Source: Jannaschia aquimarina (GTDB taxonomy: Bacteria > Pseudomonadota > Alphaproteobacteria > Rhodobacterales > Rhodobacteraceae). Taken from it: a DNA stretch of 36,113 nt. Under the pieces are notes generated by a model. That model ran no database searches and was not told the origin of the DNA. It saw only the letters and a list, made by a program, of their open reading frames with translations. Every line of letters begins with the position of its first letter. Within the stretch, counting starts at the first letter, position 1. A program made the translations under genes and the position numbers. The stretch is from contig NZ_JYFE01000024.1 of assembly GCF_000877395.1 (NCBI RefSeq), forward strand, positions 1 through 36,113. Direction: 5' to 3'. Positions 18,395-31,583 of this stretch are shown piece after piece.

Positions 18395-18847
18395 TCAGCC
18401 GGGCCGGTTGATCGCCGCCGTCCCGAGGACGAGATCCGTCAGGCCCTGCTTGCGCTCGGTCACCAGCATCGCGACCACCGAAGCCAGCGCGGGCAGGATC
18501 GCGAACATCACGCTGGCATAATAGCCCGTCACGTGAAGGATCGCCTGCGTGCCGTCGAGACGCGCCCCCTCGTCATTGCGAAGCTCGATCCCCAAGAGGC
18601 GCATGCCCCAAGTGGCGGAGCCGCTCGCCAGGGTGGCGATCCGGTAGGCGGCGCCGATCGCGAGGAAGAAGAGCGGCCAGAGAAACCAAGCCACGGACAG
18701 GGTCAGGATACCCGCGACGAAAGTGAAGAGGGTGATGAGCGTCGCATCCACCACCCAAGCGAGGCCGCGCTTGACGACGACGCCGCGATAGAATTCCGGC
18801 TGCCGGTGCGGGCAGGGCAGGGCGGTTTCATGGGTCAGGGCGGTCAT
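18395..18847 (-). CDS. RDD family membrane protein
   Basis: A 150-residue inner-membrane protein with three likely helices: about 30-50, 52-72 and 108-128. The RDD signature is visible as KRGLAWVVDATLI near the first helix (Arg, Asp) and further acidic residues after GMRLLGIELRNDEG. Role unknown; some RDD proteins have been linked to ion or solute transport. It stands between bpt and DUF2852, followed by a clear terminator. CPHRQPEFYRG at the start is typical of short alphaproteobacterial RDD proteins. Confidence 0.85.
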   Translation of the reverse strand: MTALTHETALPCPHRQPEFYRGVVVKRGLAWVVDATLITLFTFVAGILTLSVAWFLWPLFFLAIGAAYRIATLASGSATWGMRLLGIELRNDEGARLDGTQAILHVTGYYASVMFAILPALASVVAMLVTERKQGLTDLVLGTAAINRPG

Positions 18848-18928
18848 CGGTCGGGAAATCCTTTTGCAAGAGGTGGTTGCGAGGCGGTGTTCGGGGCGCC
18901 CCGGTGAGGGACGCCCGCGGTGACAGGC

Positions 18929-19342
18929 TCAGGCGGCGGCGGTGCCGTCGTCTTCCTTGCGCTCGGACTTGCGCTCGCGCTCGTCCATGAACTGGTCGAA
19001 CTCGGCCTTGTCCTTGGCTTCGCGCAGACGCTCCAGGAACTCCTCGAAGGCGCGCTGTTCATCTTCCAGACGGCGCAGCATGTCGGCCTTGTAGGCGTCG
19101 AAGGCCGTGTTTCCGGTGCCGCCGGTCATGCGGGACATGCTGCGGGACTTGTGGCTGCGGCCCAGGGACCATTTGTTGGCGAAGGTCATGTAAAGCACCA
19201 GAGCTAGGCCGATCGGCCAGAAGAGAATGAAGCCGGCGATCATCGCGGCGATCCAGGCGCCCTTGCCACGGGCATCGAGCCAGGCCTCGGCGCGGCGAAG
19301 CGGATTGCCGCGGGGCGCGGCGAAGGCGGGGGCGGTTTGCAT
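18929..19342 (-). CDS. DUF2852 family membrane protein
   Basis: A 137-residue protein with one membrane helix (about 28-52, AWIAAMIAGFILFWPIGLAL) and a long charged C-terminal helix (about 75-125, rich in Glu, Arg and Lys; likely coiled coil). I assign DUF2852 from the WPIGLALxLYM core and the general layout. The frame is open to 19591, but AAGGAGAG just before the ATG at 19342 sets the start. Upstream lie a palindrome and a direct repeat that may be operators. Function unknown; an alphaproteobacterial envelope role is a guess. Confidence 0.8.
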   Translation of the reverse strand: MQTAPAFAAPRGNPLRRAEAWLDARGKGAWIAAMIAGFILFWPIGLALVLYMTFANKWSLGRSHKSRSMSRMTGGTGNTAFDAYKADMLRRLEDEQRAFEEFLERLREAKDKAEFDQFMDERERKSERKEDDGTAAA

Positions 19343-19364
19343 CTCTCTCTCCTTGTTTCGATCT

Positions 19365-19383
19365 ATGTGAATGCTCTTCACAT
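19365..19383. promoter_or_regulatory. Palindromic operator candidate upstream of DUF2852
   Basis: ATGTGAA-N5-TTCACAT is a perfect 7-bp inverted repeat 23-41 bases before the DUF2852 start codon. AATGCTCTTCACATGA (19370-19385) recurs as AATGCGTTTCACATGA at 19439-19454. Position suits a repressor or activator site; no factor can be named. Confidence 0.45.
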
Positions 19384-19540
19384 GACCCGAGATGGGAAGC
19401 GGGAAGGGGGGCCGCAAGGGCCTGAGGGCAAAAAAGTTAATGCGTTTCACATGAATTCGGAATTCGTCTGGGAATCCAGTGACTTGCATGATTCGAATGG
19501 CGTCAGGCGTCCCGGCGACGGATGTGCACCCCCCGTGCAC

Positions 19541-19569
19541 CCCCTGTGCAGACAGCGTCTGCACGGGGG
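19541..19569. repeat. GC-rich hairpin in the intergenic region
   Basis: GTGCAGAC (19546-19553) pairs with GTCTGCAC (19557-19564) across AGC, and the C-run before pairs with GGGGG after, with one bulged T. Two GTGCACCCCC copies precede it. No T-run follows, so it may be a transcript-end stabiliser or a protein site. Confidence 0.45.
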
Positions 19570-19779
19570 CGGGCGGTAACCACTGTTGCACTGGATCACG
19601 AGAGGCGGAGCGGGACGCGGGTCAAGACCGGAATTCGGACAAGTCAGCCGGTCGGGGTCCCGCGATCGAGATGTGCCGGATCATCGGCAAGTGGGGCGGC
19701 AGGCTCGACAGGGTGGGGCCTGCCTTCGACACGGTTTTGCCGGTCACGCCCCGATCCTTAGCCCGACGCGCGCGTCGCG

Positions 19780-20514
19780 TCATTCCGCCGGGGCAGACCG
19801 TGCGGATGACGCAGTCAGATCCGATTGCCGTCGCTGCAACTCGAAGGCCCGCCAGGTCATGATGTGGATCAGGATGCCGAAGGGCGGTCCGAGAAAGAGC
19901 GGGATCGCCGTCACGGCGAAGGTCATGTCCTGCCCGCCCACGCCGAAGGACCAGATCGCCGCCGACAGGGGCGCGACGATCAGGTCGAGGATGCCGAAGG
20001 CCGTCCAGGCGTAGAAGATGCGCCGCGCCCCTTCGGGGTCGCGCAGGACGGCGATCGCGACGAAGGGCGCGGCGAGGCCGGTCAGCACGTCTCCGACACC
20101 CGCGGGCCAGGAGAAGCCGGGCGTCAGGATACCCTCTGCCATGTACGGGTAGAGGAACAGGCCGCCCAACACGCGATAGGTCTGCAGGCCGATCATCCAG
20201 TGCACGGGGACGCGGGCCAGAACGCCCGCGACGACCGGCAGGAACGACATCGCCGAGCCGAGAATGATCGGAAAGAGCGCAAAGGGCAGGAACCAAGTGA
20301 ACTCCAGCACCAGCGTCAGCGAGGTCGCCAGCGCGCCGCCGCCCCACAGGACGAAGATCGCCGGAAAGAGGATGAGCGCCCGGCGGTCCGCGCCGTCACG
20401 GACGGCCCAGCCGACGAAGGCGGAGGTGGCGGACACGACCAGGATCACGCAGCCGAGGATGAGGAACGTGACCCACCACGCCTGGCCGGTCGTCAGGAAT
20501 TCGTTGATCGTCAT
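19780..20514 (-). CDS. Multi-pass membrane protein of unknown function
   Basis: A 244-residue protein with about six or seven hydrophobic segments (e.g. WWVTFLILGCVILVV, ALILFPAIFVLWGGGAL, FLPFALFPIILGSAMSFLPV) and very few charged residues between them. The segment LQTYRVLGGLFLYPYMAEG and PAGVGDVLTGLAAP look like a conserved core that I have seen in unannotated membrane proteins but cannot name. The ATG at 20514 has GGGAG upstream. Between DUF2852 and mnmA, apparently a single-gene unit. It could be a transporter-like or heme-environment protein; no motif decides. Confidence 0.75.
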   Translation of the reverse strand: MTINEFLTTGQAWWVTFLILGCVILVVSATSAFVGWAVRDGADRRALILFPAIFVLWGGGALATSLTLVLEFTWFLPFALFPIILGSAMSFLPVVAGVLARVPVHWMIGLQTYRVLGGLFLYPYMAEGILTPGFSWPAGVGDVLTGLAAPFVAIAVLRDPEGARRIFYAWTAFGILDLIVAPLSAAIWSFGVGGQDMTFAVTAIPLFLGPPFGILIHIMTWRAFELQRRQSDLTASSARSAPAE

Positions 20515-20720
20515 GACCGCTCCCGTCCGGAATGCCGGGGCGGAGCATCACAAAGACGCACCGCCTCTCGGTCAAGGTCACGTCGTAGGCCGCCCGTCTC
20601 GGCGGACAAGATGGCCCCCCATGGGGCCGGCAGCGCGCATCTTGCGAAGGGACACAAGACCGGACTGGATTCGAGGCACGGCGGGTCCAGCGCGCCGATC
20701 GCTCGCCCGGCTCGGGCGGC

Positions 20721-21857
20721 CTAGGCGCCCCGCCAGATCCAGCCGCCGCCGAACACACGGCTGCCTTCGGGGGCGTAGAACACGCAGGCCTGGCCGGGGC
20801 TGACGCCACGTTCGGGGGTCAGCAGTTCGACATCGGCCGTGGTGGGGCCGGTGGGGCGGATGACGGCCTCGACCGGCGGCTTGGTCGAGCGGACCTTGAC
20901 GCCGAGATGCCATTCGTCGCGCGACTCGAACGGCGCGTCGCCCAGCCAGTTCACCTCGCGCACGGGAACGGTGCGCGTGGCGAGCGCCTCGCGCGGGCCC
21001 ACGACCACGCGTTTGGCATCGGCATCCAGCTTGACCACGTAAAGCGGCTCGCTCAGCCCGCCGATGCCCAGCCCCTTTCGCTGGCCGATCGTGTAGCGGA
21101 TCACGCCGTCATGGCGGCCCAGCACCCGGCCCTCCATGTCGACGATCTCGCCGGGCTCTCCGGCGCCGGGCCGCAGCTTTTCGATCACGGCGGCGTAATC
21201 GCCGTTCGGGACGAAGCAGATGTCCTGGCTGTCGGGCTTGTCGGCGACGGGCAGGCCGTAGCGCTGCGCCAGCGCGCGGGTCGCCGCCTTGTCCGGCAGG
21301 TGGCCCAGCGGAAAGCGCAGGTAGGAGAGCTGTTCGGCGGTGGTCGAGAACAGGAAGTAGGACTGGTCGCGCACGGGATCGGCGGCGCGGTGCAGTTCCG
21401 GCCCGTGAGCCCCGGCCTTGCGCTGGATATAGTGCCCCGTCGCCATGCAATCGGCGTCGAGATCCTTTGCCGTCTCCAAGAGGTCGCGGAACTTCACCCG
21501 CTCGTTGCAGCGGATGCAGGGCACCGGCGTGGCGCCGCCCAGATAGCTGTCAGCGAATTCGTCGATCACCGCCTCGCGGAAGGCGTTCTCGTAATCGAGG
21601 ACGTAATGCGGGAAGCCCATGGTTTCGGCCACGCGGCGGGCATCATGGATGTCGCGGCCCGCGCAGCAGGCGCCCTTCTTGGCCAGCGCGGCGCCGTGAT
21701 CGTAGAGCTGAAGCGTGACGCCGACGACATCGTAGCCCTCTTCTGCGAGCTGGGCCGCGACGACGGAGGAATCGACGCCGCCCGACATCGCCACAACCAC
21801 GCGCGTGTCGGCAGGGGCCTTGGGCAGGCCGAGGCTGTTGAGCGGAGCGTCCAGCAT
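20721..21857 (-). CDS. mnmA: tRNA-specific 2-thiouridylase MnmA
   Basis: Thiolates U34 of tRNAs for Lys, Glu and Gln, using ATP and sulfur relayed from IscS. From the ATG at 21857 it has 378 residues: the PP-loop SGGVDSS (25-31), first catalytic Cys117 ([10 protein letters not shown]) and second Cys214 (DSQDICFVP), then the OB-like C-terminal domain ending GGGWIWRGA. An in-frame GTG at 21926 would add 23 residues, but [19 protein letters not shown] matches the usual Rhodobacteraceae start. Neither start has a good ribosome site. It is divergent from sciP-ctrA. Confidence 0.95.
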   Translation of the reverse strand: MLDAPLNSLGLPKAPADTRVVVAMSGGVDSSVVAAQLAEEGYDVVGVTLQLYDHGAALAKKGACCAGRDIHDARRVAETMGFPHYVLDYENAFREAVIDEFADSYLGGATPVPCIRCNERVKFRDLLETAKDLDADCMATGHYIQRKAGAHGPELHRAADPVRDQSYFLFSTTAEQLSYLRFPLGHLPDKAATRALAQRYGLPVADKPDSQDICFVPNGDYAAVIEKLRPGAGEPGEIVDMEGRVLGRHDGVIRYTIGQRKGLGIGGLSEPLYVVKLDADAKRVVVGPREALATRTVPVREVNWLGDAPFESRDEWHLGVKVRSTKPPVEAVIRPTGPTTADVELLTPERGVSPGQACVFYAPEGSRVFGGGWIWRGA

Positions 21858-21979
21858 GGCGGGGTCCAGAGCGGCGGAGGGCGCAGATATAGGCAAATGC
21901 TCCCTATTCTCAAGGCCGTGTTTCACCTTCGTTTAAGAGCTGCCGCCTCAGGAAGAAGCACGTTGCATAGGAGGCGATG

Positions 21980-22276
21980 ATGTTTCTGAGGAAGGGGGCC
22001 GGTCCGCGTGTCGTGACCTTGCCCAATGGCGTGCAGATGAGCCGGGCGGACCTGCCGCCTGCCGGGACCACGAGATGGGTAGCGCGGCGAAAGGCCGCGG
22101 TCGTGATGGGGGTCGAATCCGGGCTGATGCCTCTGGACGAGGCGTTGGAGCGTTACGATCTGTCTGAAGAGGAATACGAATCCTGGGCCGAGATGGCCTC
22201 GCGACACGGCACAGAGGGTCTGAAGACCACGCAGCTTCAGCGCTTCCGGGAGCGTGACGGGGGCGACGCGGCCTAG
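21980..22276 (+). CDS. sciP: CtrA inhibitor SciP (DUF1153)
   Basis: A small helix-turn-helix protein, 98 residues from the second of two adjacent ATGs. It carries the DUF1153 pattern: GPRVVTLPNGVQMSRADLPP, then TTRWVARRKAAVV, LDEALERYDLSEEEYESW and a C-terminal LKTTQLQRFR. In Caulobacter SciP binds CtrA and blocks activation of CtrA-dependent promoters. AGGAGG sits two bases before the first ATG (21977) but five before the second (21980), so the second is favoured. It lies 93 bases upstream of ctrA on the same strand, which supports a paired regulator role. Confidence 0.88.
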   Translation: MFLRKGAGPRVVTLPNGVQMSRADLPPAGTTRWVARRKAAVVMGVESGLMPLDEALERYDLSEEEYESWAEMASRHGTEGLKTTQLQRFRERDGGDAA

Positions 22277-22299
22277 ATCGTGGCATAAAGGTGGCAAGG

Positions 22300-22315
22300 G
22301 TAACACCGTGTTAAC
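22300..22315 (+). promoter_or_regulatory. CtrA-type box in the ctrA promoter
   Basis: GTAAC-ACCGT-GTTAAC, inside a larger near-palindrome GGTAAC-N5-GTTAACC, lies 55-70 bases before the ctrA ATG. It has the half-site spacing of the boxes at 4059 and 8075. Position fits autoregulation of ctrA. Confidence 0.6.
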
Positions 22316-22369
22316 CTTTTGTGGGCAACTAGGACGCAAGTCGAACCTGATATCTGTCCGGAGAGTGCG

Positions 22370-23077
22370 ATGCGGATCCTGCTGGTCGAAGACGATCCTA
22401 CCACGTCCAAGAGCATCGAGCTGATGCTCGGAAGTGCCAACCTCAACGTCTATTGCACCGACATGGGCGAGGAAGGCATCGATCTGGCGAAGCTCTATGA
22501 TTACGACCTGATCCTGCTGGATCTGAACCTGCCGGACATGAACGGGCACGAAGTGCTGCGTCACCTGCGGCTCAGCCGCGTCGAGACGCCGATCCTGATC
22601 CTGTCGGGATCCGACGATACGGAGAACAAGATCAAGGGCTTCGGGTTCGGGGCGGACGACTATCTGACGAAGCCGTTCCACCGGGACGAGCTGATCGCCC
22701 GCATCCACGCCATCGTCCGCCGCAGCCAGGGGCACAGCCAGTCGGTGATCCGCACCGGCCGCGTGACCGTGAACCTGGACGCGAAATCGGTGCAGGTGGA
22801 TGACAAGCCGGTGCATCTGACCGGCAAGGAATACCAGATGCTGGAGCTTCTTTCGCTCCGCAAGGGCACGACCCTGACGAAAGAGATGTTCCTCAACCAT
22901 CTCTACGGCGGCATGGACGAGCCCGAACTCAAGATCATCGACGTCTTCATCTGCAAGCTGCGCAAGAAGCTGGCCGAGGCGACGGGCGGCGATACCCATA
23001 TCGAGACGGTCTGGGGCCGTGGCTACGTCCTGCGCGATCCCGAGCCTGCGGCCGAAGAGAAGCTGCTCCACGCCTGA
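22370..23077 (+). CDS. ctrA: Cell cycle/GTA response regulator CtrA
   Basis: A 235-residue OmpR-type response regulator. Receiver: Glu7/Asp8/Asp9 acidic patch, phospho-acceptor Asp51 ([11 protein letters not shown]), Lys101 (LTKPFH). The winged-helix DNA-binding domain runs from about 125, with [12 protein letters not shown] and [12 protein letters not shown], highly like Caulobacter CtrA. The open frame begins at 22319, but the ATG at 22370, with GGAGAG upstream, gives the normal [10 protein letters not shown] start. In Rhodobacterales CtrA is usually dispensable and controls flagella, GTA and competence rather than replication. The upstream sciP and the CtrA-like box point to tight self-control. 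Confidence 0.97.
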   Translation: MRILLVEDDPTTSKSIELMLGSANLNVYCTDMGEEGIDLAKLYDYDLILLDLNLPDMNGHEVLRHLRLSRVETPILILSGSDDTENKIKGFGFGADDYLTKPFHRDELIARIHAIVRRSQGHSQSVIRTGRVTVNLDAKSVQVDDKPVHLTGKEYQMLELLSLRKGTTLTKEMFLNHLYGGMDEPELKIIDVFICKLRKKLAEATGGDTHIETVWGRGYVLRDPEPAAEEKLLHA

Positions 23078-28625
<5,548 letters not shown>

Positions 28626-28640
28626 GAACAAACACGGTCC

Positions 28641-28665
28641 GTTCGCAAATGTTCTAATAAAGTTC
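28641..28665 (+). promoter_or_regulatory. LexA (SOS) box upstream of the 44-residue membrane protein
   Basis: GTTC at 28651-28654 and 28662-28665 are seven bases apart (GTTC-N7-GTTC). A third GTTC at 28641-28644 is six bases before. The three-site layout equals that at lexA (11214-11238), with 20 of 25 positions the same. TAATAA within the spacer could be a -10, which LexA would cover. Confidence 0.85.
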
Positions 28666-28732
28666 TTTACAAGTGCAGGGCGAGTGTGAGAACAAAGGTG
28701 CAACGAAGCAGTCAGACAAGAAGGTGACCGAA

Positions 28733-28867
28733 ATGGCCCGCATGACCCAGACCCGCCGCGCGAAGATGCTGAAGCTGCAGGACGATGCGCTTGGGGACGT
28801 GCTGGGCGGCGTCTGGCTGGTCACCCTGATCCTGGCCCTGCTGAACCTTCCCGGCTACCTCGCGTAG
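28733..28867 (+). CDS. SOS-controlled 44-residue single-pass membrane protein (unknown)
   Basis: A 44-residue protein: a basic N-terminal part (MARMTQTRRAKMLKLQ), a short acidic turn (DDALGD), then one hydrophobic helix at about 24-43 (VLGGVWLVTLILALLNLPGY). AAGGTG lies six bases before the ATG. The upstream frame to 28673 is open but lacks a ribosome site. It lies 107 bases after recG, behind its own LexA box, and ahead of a hairpin with a T-rich tail, so it looks like a single-gene SOS unit. I know no family for it. Caulobacter SidA, a 29-residue SOS-induced inner-membrane division inhibitor, and E. coli TisB are precedents for small SOS membrane proteins. The charged N-terminus suggests N-in topology. 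Confidence 0.72.
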   Translation: MARMTQTRRAKMLKLQDDALGDVLGGVWLVTLILALLNLPGYLA

Positions 28868-29190
28868 CCTCCGACCTTCCTGCCCGCGTCCCGTCGCGAC
28901 GCGCACGCCCCGTGCCCCGGGGCCGCGTCCACCATCGGTCCCCGTCCCCGGGACCGTCCGCCGAACTGGCCACTGCCCGACGACGACGCCACCTCCGCCG
29001 CCGCCTCCGCCCCACGGAGCGGCGGCTTCTTTCTTCCCTGTCATCGAAGAGAAGGAGCAGGCGCATGCAGAAGCGGCAGGTGATAGGTTGCGGGACGGAG
29101 CGGCCATTCGCTGTTCAAAGCACAAGGTCCGCTTCACCGGTGTGCCGCTAGACCAAACGCCAGCAGCACAGTTTGCCGGACCGCCTGCGG
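28868..29190. other. Gene-free region between small SOS gene and azlD
   Basis: Contains the T-tailed hairpin at 29000-29036 and, at about 29095-29135, a stretch around AGCGGCCATTCGCTG. This resembles a degenerate spacer element and has a weak counterpart at 30868. A frame on the minus strand (28712-29359) is Gly/Arg-rich and not credible. Confidence 0.45.
29000..29036 (+). terminator. Terminator after the small SOS gene
   Basis: GCCGCC-TCCG (29000-29009) pairs with CGGA-GC-GGCGGC (29015-29026), with a two-base bulge, and is followed by TTCTTTCTTC. It lies about 130 bases after the stop codon. Confidence 0.6.
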
Positions 29191-29493
29191 TTAGACTTGG
29201 AGCAAGCCGCCAATTGCGATGAATGCGCCTACCCCGATCGCCATGGTGAGGATCACATGGTTCGACCATGAGGCGACTGCGAGTGCAACGGCGGCCGCGA
29301 GCCATGCTTGAGGTGATGCGCCTGCCAGGGACGAAGCGACGAGCGCCACGACGAGGCACCCCGGCAAATCATGCAAAACGGCGCGCAGAGCCGGACGGCG
29401 CTCGACCGCGTCGCCGACGAACAGGCCGGTCATACGGATTGCGAAGGTGCCCACCGCGAGCAGACCGATCAACAGCCATTGCGCCGTGGTCAT
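29191..29493 (-). CDS. azlD: AzlD-type branched-chain amino acid exporter subunit
   Basis: A 100-residue protein with three to four membrane helices (about 5-20, 43-58, 65-80, 82-98). RMTGLFVGD followed by LRAVLHDLPGCLVVALVAS and SNHVILTMAIGVG match the AzlD family, the small partner of AzlC in export of branched-chain amino acids and analogues. The ATG at 29493 overlaps the azlC stop by four bases; a longer frame to 30234 is antisense to nothing real but is Arg-rich and is rejected. Confidence 0.9.
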   Translation of the reverse strand: MTTAQWLLIGLLAVGTFAIRMTGLFVGDAVERRPALRAVLHDLPGCLVVALVASSLAGASPQAWLAAAVALAVASWSNHVILTMAIGVGAFIAIGGLLQV

Positions 29494-30194
29494 GATGGGT
29501 GCTCTGGCGCGGTGCCCGCGCGACCGGCCACGGCCAGACGCACCGCGCCCGACACGATGATGCCCGCCGCAGCCCCTCCGAGGATCGCGAACGCGCCATC
29601 CACCTCGAACCGAACCAATACGGCCGTCGCTGCGAAGCTCGATGCGAACGGCAGGAGGTCGCGACGACCTCGCCAGAGACCGCGCGCCATGGCGATGAAG
29701 GCAGCCGTGAAGGCGAAGCCGATGCCATAGCCCGATAGGTCGGGGACACCCGCCCCGATCCATGCGCCTAGTACGGTTGAGCCGGTCCACATGGCGACGA
29801 CCATCAGACCCGAGCCGATCAGGAAATCCGCGTCGACACTCGGATCGCGGGCACGCTCGGACATGGTCAGCGCCCAGTTCTCGTCGGCGGTGACGTGAAC
29901 CGCGAGCAGCTTCTTCATCAATGGCGTTGCACGCAGGACCTCGGACAGCGACGCCATTATACCGAGGTATCGCAGGTTCAGCGCCATGCCCGACACCACC
30001 GCGCCCGCGACCGCGCCGTTCGTCGCGAACTGATCCACTGCGGCGATCTGAGACGAACCGGCGAAGACGCCGACACTCATCAGCCCGATCCCCCATGCCG
30101 GAAAGCCGACCTGAGCCGCCAGCACGCCGAAGGCAAAGCCGTAGACGGCCGCTCCGATGCCGAGGGGAAGGATGAGGGTTGCGCCGCGCCACAT
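29490..30194 (-). CDS. azlC: AzlC-type branched-chain amino acid exporter
   Basis: A 234-residue polytopic inner-membrane protein, large subunit of the AzlCD (YgaZH-like) exporter. PLGIGAAVYGFAFGVLAAQVGF, VFAGSSQIAAVDQF, SGMALNLRYLGIMASL and DENWALTMSER are AzlC signatures. The ribosome site before the ATG at 30194 is weak. It is divergent from an Lrp/AsnC regulator with a short AT-rich operator region between, the classical arrangement for Lrp-controlled azlCD export of leucine, isoleucine or valine. Confidence 0.92.
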   Translation of the reverse strand: MWRGATLILPLGIGAAVYGFAFGVLAAQVGFPAWGIGLMSVGVFAGSSQIAAVDQFATNGAVAGAVVSGMALNLRYLGIMASLSEVLRATPLMKKLLAVHVTADENWALTMSERARDPSVDADFLIGSGLMVVAMWTGSTVLGAWIGAGVPDLSGYGIGFAFTAAFIAMARGLWRGRRDLLPFASSFAATAVLVRFEVDGAFAILGGAAAGIIVSGAVRLAVAGRAGTAPEHPS

Positions 30195-30218
30195 ATCGAA
30201 TTTCTAACTGATACAAAC

Positions 30219-30232
30219 GATGCTCTTGCATC
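30219..30232. promoter_or_regulatory. Operator candidate between azlC and lrp-type gene
   Basis: GATGC-TCTT-GCATC is a perfect 5-bp inverted repeat in the AT-rich 100-base divergent region, 25-38 bases before azlC. A likely site for the adjacent Lrp-type regulator, by position. Confidence 0.4.
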
Positions 30233-30294
30233 AAAAATGCGCAAATGGTGATAAATAAATATCAGAAAAACGGAGTAGGAAGCACACCGAGATC

Positions 30295-30747
30295 ATGGAC
30301 ACCATCGACCGCAAACTTCTCGCCATGATGCAACGAGATGCACGCACTTCCATCCGCAACCTCGCGGACGGAGCAGGCGCATCCACCGCCTCGGTACAGC
30401 GCCGTCTGAAGCGATTGCGTGAAGACGGCACGATCACGTCAGAGGTCGCGGTGGTCGAGCCTAAGCGTGCAGGCTTCGGCCTTACCGCGCTAATCACCGT
30501 GGAACTGGAACGCGACGGTCCCGATCGCGTGGATGCGTTTAAGCGGCGCGCGATTGCCGAGGACCAAGTGCAGCAATGCTACTGCGTGGCTGGCGACACC
30601 GACTTCGTCGTCATCGCCATCCTAAAGGACATGGAGGATTACGAGGCATTCACGGCGCGCTTCTTCGAAGACCCCAACGTCCGCCACTACCGCTCGTCCA
30701 TCGTGGTCAGCCGCGTTAAGACTGGAAGCGGCGTGCCTCTGGGGTGA
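30295..30747 (+). CDS. Lrp/AsnC family transcriptional regulator
   Basis: A 150-residue regulator. The N-terminal AsnC-type helix-turn-helix is MDTIDRKLLAMMQRDARTSIRNLAD...STASVQRRLKRLREDGTI (1-46). The C-terminal RAM ligand-binding domain (about 65-145) has LTALITVELERDG, CYCVAGDTDFVVIAILKDM and SSIVVSRVKTG. It is divergent from azlCD, so it most likely senses a branched-chain or related amino acid and controls the exporter; the amino acid is not visible from sequence. Confidence 0.92.
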   Translation: MDTIDRKLLAMMQRDARTSIRNLADGAGASTASVQRRLKRLREDGTITSEVAVVEPKRAGFGLTALITVELERDGPDRVDAFKRRAIAEDQVQQCYCVAGDTDFVVIAILKDMEDYEAFTARFFEDPNVRHYRSSIVVSRVKTGSGVPLG

Positions 30748-31067
30748 GTCCTCTGGATGAGTGCGCGTGTGGACGACGCCGAAATGAAACGGTTTCGCTG
30801 TTGCATTGGGATCATCATCAGATTTCGGCACCTAGACAATGAAACGTCTAGAGGCATGTTACAGCGGAAGCGGTCATTCATGCGTAGCGCAGCATTGGTA
30901 AAAATGGGCTCAAACCAGACCTCCGCCGCAACGGGGTCACCGCCACTGAAGACACCAGGACGATGCGCATCTCATCCGACTGGCTGACCGCTTCGCACAG
31001 CAAGCCGGGCTTGCCGAAAGCTCTCCTTCCCTTGGAGGCGAGGTTTCTCGTCGCGGATCGGGCGTCG
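30748..31067. other. Gene-free region after the Lrp-type gene
   Basis: About 320 bases with no convincing frame on either strand. AGCGGTCATTCATGC (30868-30882) followed by a GTAGCGCAGCATTGG stretch resembles a degenerate spacer element; AGCGG-CATTC recurs near 29097. No terminator is clear. Confidence 0.45.
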
Positions 31068-31517
31068 TCAGGCGCGGGCCAGCGCGGCGGCCTCTTCCAT
31101 CGCGGCGACGGTCGCATCCAGCGCCAGCAGGATCGAGGCGTGGCGGTTGCGGAAATCGCGCGCGGGCACCAGCACCTCGAATTCCTCGAAGGGCGGGGCA
31201 GGGACCGGCCCGCCTTCCTTGAGCATCGCGCGCAACTCGTCGCGCGCGCGCGTTACCTCGGCCAGGTCACGCCCGATCAGCGCCCGCCCCGAGATCGAGG
31301 CCGAAGCCTGGCCCAGCGCGCAGGCCTTCACGTTCTGTGAATACCGCGCGATCCGACCGTCCCCGTCCAGATCCAGCGCCACCGTCACGGTGGAGCCGCA
31401 AAGCGGCGAGCGCGTCTTGGCCGTGGCCTGCGGCGCCTCCAACGGCTCGGTCGCGGGCATGTCGGCGGCCAGTTCGAGGATCCGGCCGGAATAGAGCTTG
31501 ATCAGGTCGTCGGACAT
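31068..31517 (-). CDS. IscU/SufU-like iron-sulfur scaffold protein, altered ligands
   Basis: A 149-residue protein of the IscU/NifU-N fold. It starts MSDDLIKLYSGRILELAADM, with Cys40 in SPLCGSTV and Cys66 in KACALGQASAS. In SufU/IscU the first motif is CGD and a third cysteine lies near the C-terminus (RxKCATLAW). Here the Asp position is Ser42 and the third cysteine aligns with His126 (FRNRHASILLAL). So two of the usual cluster or zinc ligands are changed, and classical scaffold function is doubtful. I recall the same variant in other Rhodobacteraceae. It is divergent from hisI; no other suf or isc gene is near. Confidence 0.82.
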   Translation of the reverse strand: MSDDLIKLYSGRILELAADMPATEPLEAPQATAKTRSPLCGSTVTVALDLDGDGRIARYSQNVKACALGQASASISGRALIGRDLAEVTRARDELRAMLKEGGPVPAPPFEEFEVLVPARDFRNRHASILLALDATVAAMEEAAALARA

Positions 31518-31583
31518 CGCCGTTCCCTTCGTCTCGGTTCCCCCTTAGCTAGCGATGCGATCCCCGGCTGAAAAGGCGACGAC

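Larger units (their letters stand above)
19343..19779. other. Gene-free region upstream of DUF2852
   Basis: About 440 bases between two minus-strand genes. It holds the palindrome at 19365-19383, a second copy of its right arm at 19439-19454 and a strong GC hairpin at 19541-19569. No credible coding frame. Confidence 0.5.

Noticed and set aside
20613-20628. GGCCCC-CCAT-GGGGCC palindrome after mnmA as a terminator
   Set aside because: Six-bp stem without a T-run on either strand and about 90 bases past the mnmA stop; too weak to call.
29140-29165. Possible tRNA fragment (minus strand reads GTTTGGTCTAGCGGCA)
   Set aside because: Resembles a tRNA D-arm, but no anticodon arm, T-arm or acceptor stem can be drawn around it.
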